Assembly (NCBI GenBank): GCA_026014905.1
Contig: JAOZHK010000117.1
Location: 1 to 7,653, forward strand
DNA length: 7,653 nt
Direction of reading: 5' to 3'
Source: Candidatus Bathyarchaeota archaeon
Lineage (GTDB): Archaea > Thermoproteota > Bathyarchaeia > RBG-16-48-13 > GCA-020355125
Part shown: one piece after another, positions 5,762 to 7,653 of the stretch
How the letters are laid out: each line of letters begins with the position of its first letter
Position numbering within the stretch: position 1 is the stretch's first letter
Program-made: the position numbers and the translations under genes
The notes under the pieces: generated by a model
The model's database searches: none
Told to the model about the DNA's origin: nothing
Seen by the model: only the letters and a program-made list of their open reading frames with translations

Positions 5762-6280
5762 TTGAACTACGAGCATATCTGGAAAGTTCTTGAAGCATTA
5801 ATCGTTGAATTCTCGAAAAAAGGCATCAAAGTTCCACAGAAGTACGTGGAAGATCTCAAATCAGCTCAAACCTTCATTAAAATTCACAATACTGAACCTA
5901 CAGACTCTAATGTTATGACCGAGATTGAACGCTATATTGATACCGTTGAGATTAATCTCCTCAGCCTCGCCGAAACGGAGTTTGGAGCTAAATACGCTGA
6001 TGAGTGTATGCGAAGAATTTATGATGCTCGCATGAAAGGTGTCGAAGGAAAAATCAGTATTCCCTCTAAATTTGTGGCTGGTGTCCCCAAAGAAGATCAC
6101 TGGGTCCGCATTCAAGTTACTGATTTACTCACTGCGGATGAGTTAGATGAACTGTTATCAACGTACCAATTAGCAAGTAAGCCGCAAGAGAATGGATATC
6201 TTCTCATTCACGGAATAAAAGAAAATGTGAAAGCGCTTATTCGCGCGATGGGTCAGAAACTTCGATCAAAATCGACTTAA
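5762..6280 (+). CDS. Uncharacterised protein resembling archaeal DUF2096
   Basis: A 172-residue soluble protein, function unknown. It opens NYEHIWKVLEALIVEFSKKGIKVP and continues with helices rich in charged residues through about residue 90. It then has a beta-containing C-terminal half with FVAGVPKEDHWVRIQ (about 105-119) and a last part, NGYLLIHGIKENVKALIRAMGQKL, that looks like a strand followed by a helix. There are no cysteines in a cluster motif, no membrane segment and no obvious catalytic motif; the one cysteine is near residue 83. From memory the pattern matches the DUF2096 family of archaeal proteins, but I could not test this. The TTG start is set by the GAGGAG site; the next upstream TTG (5741) would add seven residues. 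It lies 53 nt after hdrB in the same direction, so read-through from the Hdr operon is possible. It ends 22 nt from the convergent panB-like gene. Confidence 0.8.
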   Translation: MNYEHIWKVLEALIVEFSKKGIKVPQKYVEDLKSAQTFIKIHNTEPTDSNVMTEIERYIDTVEINLLSLAETEFGAKYADECMRRIYDARMKGVEGKISIPSKFVAGVPKEDHWVRIQVTDLLTADELDELLSTYQLASKPQENGYLLIHGIKENVKALIRAMGQKLRSKST

Positions 6281-6288
6281 ATACGAGA

Positions 6289-6299
6289 CGCGCGCGCGC
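6289..6299. repeat. Alternating CG run between convergent genes
   Basis: Eleven bases of strict C/G alternation fill the middle of the 22-bp gap between two stop codons. The run is self-complementary and of the alternating purine-pyrimidine type that can adopt Z-DNA. It stands out against AT-richer surroundings. Confidence 0.6.
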
Positions 6300-6302
6300 T
6301 GC

Positions 6303-7151
6303 TTAAGTGTTCAGGCGTTTAAGTAATTTCTCATATTCTCCGTCCCGCATATGAGAAAGGTATTCCTCAGTCGGATATTGACCCGAACGTACTTCGCGTT
6401 CATATGTTTGGAACGCGGATTTGATTTGCTCCGCAATATTAGCATACGATTTCGCGAATACAGGTTTCAACCCCAAAGTCAATCCGAGTACATCGTGGGA
6501 GAGAAGTAATTGCCCCGCGGTGTCTGGTCCGCCTCCAATGCTGAAGGTGAGAAATGATGTTTGCTCAGCAATTGTTTTAGCGACTTCAGTCGGGATATTT
6601 TCCAGCAGTACGCCAAAGGCGCCTGCAGCCTCCAATGCCTGTGCATCCGTGACAATCTGTAACGCTGCCTCGGCGGTTCTACCCTGAACATGATACCCTC
6701 CAAGAAGTGAAACACTTTGAGGCGTTAAGCCAAGGTGCCCAATCACTGGAATTCCTGCAGAGACCACAGCTTTGACGATAGGTGCCACTGACTCACCGCC
6801 TTCAAGTTTAACCGCATCGCAGCCTACACGCAGTAATTCCCCCGCGTTTTTAATAGCATCTTCAGCTGTCACATAAGACATGAAAGGCATATCCCCTACC
6901 ACAAAAGCTCGTTTCACACCTCGAATGACAGCCTGCGCGTGATGAAGCATCACATCCAGTGTAATCGGGAGGGTCGAAGGTAAGCCGAGCATCGTCATAG
7001 CTACCGAATCTCCAACCAGAATCATATCAATGCCCGCCTGATCAGCTAGCATAGCTGTAGGCCAATCATACAAGACAACCCAGACGATTTTTTCGGAACG
7101 TCGCTTCATTCGTAATAATTGTCGCAACGTCACTTTCTTGATTTGTTCCAT
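6303..7151 (-). CDS. panB: 3-methyl-2-oxobutanoate hydroxymethyltransferase (PanB) or close paralogue
   Basis: A 282-residue TIM-barrel enzyme of the PanB family. PanB transfers a hydroxymethyl group from methylene-tetrahydropterin to 2-oxoisovalerate, giving ketopantoate for coenzyme A synthesis. The residues matching E. coli D45, D84, K112, E114, H136 and E181 are all present with a constant offset of three: D48 (VGDS), D87 (GDMPF), K115 and E117 (KLEGG), H139 (GHLGLTPQSV) and E184. GGYHVQGR (151-158) is also typical. Two segments are atypical: VVLYDW near 25-30, where TAYDY is usual, and SIGGGPDTAGQ (204-214), where IGAG...DGQ is usual, so an Asp is Ala212. ATG 7151 has AGGAG 9 nt upstream. 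The gene follows an enolase-superfamily gene by 54 nt on the same strand and may have its own TATA box. A paralogue with a changed substrate is possible. Confidence 0.88.
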   Translation of the reverse strand: MEQIKKVTLRQLLRMKRRSEKIVWVVLYDWPTAMLADQAGIDMILVGDSVAMTMLGLPSTLPITLDVMLHHAQAVIRGVKRAFVVGDMPFMSYVTAEDAIKNAGELLRVGCDAVKLEGGESVAPIVKAVVSAGIPVIGHLGLTPQSVSLLGGYHVQGRTAEAALQIVTDAQALEAAGAFGVLLENIPTEVAKTIAEQTSFLTFSIGGGPDTAGQLLLSHDVLGLTLGLKPVFAKSYANIAEQIKSAFQTYEREVRSGQYPTEEYLSHMRDGEYEKLLKRLNT

Positions 7152-7160
7152 GTCATGTAT

Positions 7161-7165
7161 CTCCT
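7161..7165 (-). promoter_or_regulatory. Ribosome-binding site of the panB-like gene
   Basis: AGGAG on the minus strand lies 9 nt before ATG 7151. A nearby ATG at 7156 is out of frame and too close to the site. Confidence 0.6.
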
Positions 7166-7193
7166 AAGACGCGTTAATTATTAGTGAAATCGC

Positions 7194-7201
7194 TATTTAA
7201 A
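7194..7201 (-). promoter_or_regulatory. Candidate TATA box upstream of the panB-like gene
   Basis: TTTAAATA on the minus strand lies about 45 nt before ATG 7151. This would place initiation near 7170 and leave a short leader containing the AGGAG site. It sits just after the stop of the upstream gene, so panB may have its own promoter besides read-through. Confidence 0.3.
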
Positions 7202-7205
7202 CTTC

Positions 7206-7653
7206 TTACAGGTCAGGTCGAGGCTTCTTCAAGTTCTCTTCGACAAGCTCTACCCCGAGTCCTGGCTTATTTGGGACAGTTAAGTAGCCATTGTCAGGCA
7301 AGATTTGTGGCCGTAAGAGATCGGCGTAATGCTTCATGCGCTGAGGCCCCATGTTTTCATGGATGAGAAAATTGGGGATGGATGCCATATTATGCGCGCC
7401 GATAACCGCGTTCAGCGGGCTTGAATAGACGACATGAGGGGCAACAGGAATCCGGAATGTATCCGCGAGGTCAGCGACCTTTTTAATCTGGGTAATACCT
7501 CCATTGCGAGCATGATCAGGCATAATGATATCAGTTGCCTGAAGCTCAAATAATCGCCGAAAATCACGGAGAGTGTATCGTCGTTCACCAACACAGATTG
7601 GGATATTCACTCGGCTGCGTACATATGCGAGTTCTTCATCATCTCCTGGAGGC
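7206..7653 (-). CDS. Enolase-superfamily dehydratase/racemase (mandelate racemase type), C-terminal part
   Basis: The last 148 residues of an enzyme of the mandelate racemase/muconate lactonizing group, which abstracts a proton alpha to a carboxylate using a Mg-bound barrel active site. The reading frame is open to the right edge, so the N-terminus and first two metal ligands are outside. Visible active-site residues are the Glu of VGER (7584-7586), the Asp of IIMPDHARNGG (7515-7517) and the His of VAPH (7434-7436). They are spaced 23 and 27 residues apart, exactly as E247, D270 and H297 of mandelate racemase. A Glu in LIHENM (7356-7358) may be the partner of E317, though it lies 26 rather than 20 residues after the His. 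The Asp-His dyad suits a sugar-acid (galactonate/gluconate-type) dehydratase or a racemase; the substrate cannot be told. It ends 54 nt ahead of panB on the same strand. Confidence 0.85.
   Translation of the reverse strand, partial: PPGDDEELAYVRSRVNIPICVGERRYTLRDFRRLFELQATDIIMPDHARNGGITQIKKVADLADTFRIPVAPHVVYSSPLNAVIGAHNMASIPNFLIHENMGPQRMKHYADLLRPQILPDNGYLTVPNKPGLGVELVEENLKKPRPDL

Noticed and set aside
1..7653. CRISPR array, transposase, integrase or toxin-antitoxin genes
   Set aside because: None found on either strand; the window is metabolic genes with short spacers.

Overview
The window reads as a piece of an anaerobic archaeal genome of moderate GC content. Pointers to archaea are a complete HdrABC set, a MoaD-like protein paired with a tungsten-type aldehyde ferredoxin oxidoreductase (AOR), a protein resembling the archaeal DUF2096 family, TATA/BRE-like promoter sequences and T-tracts in place of hairpin terminators. 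No methanogenesis gene is visible, so a non-methanogenic anaerobe (for example an Asgard or Bathyarchaeia-type lineage) is a reasonable but unproven guess. Ribosome-binding sites are strong, and in three genes they favour TTG as the start codon.

Layout. At the left edge, on the minus strand, a MoaD/ThiS-type sulfur carrier (645 to 358) is followed by the N-terminal part of an AOR that runs off the window. A divergent, AT-rich promoter region (646-902) separates these from a tightly packed plus-strand operon (903-5708). This operon encodes a polyferredoxin with six cluster motifs, an HdrA with a C-terminal MvhD domain, HdrC and HdrB. A short protein (5762-6280) follows after two T-tracts. It meets, tail to tail across a 22-bp gap holding an alternating CG run, a minus-strand panB-like gene (7151 to 6303). 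Upstream of panB, and on the same strand, lies the C-terminal half of an enolase-superfamily enzyme that enters from the right edge.

How the genes fit together. The central operon looks like a soluble, FAD-containing electron-bifurcating or electron-confurcating Hdr complex carrying about 16 iron-sulfur clusters by motif count. HdrB has both motifs for non-cubane [4Fe-4S] clusters, HdrC is the relay, HdrA carries the flavin, and the fused MvhD domain with the polyferredoxin is the likely entry or exit route for electrons. No hydrogenase, formate dehydrogenase or F420-binding subunit lies beside it, so the electron donor and the disulfide-type acceptor are unknown. The divergent AOR would exchange electrons with ferredoxin, which could link it functionally to the Hdr complex; this is inference. 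The panB/enolase pair is ordinary metabolism, with some atypical residues in PanB.
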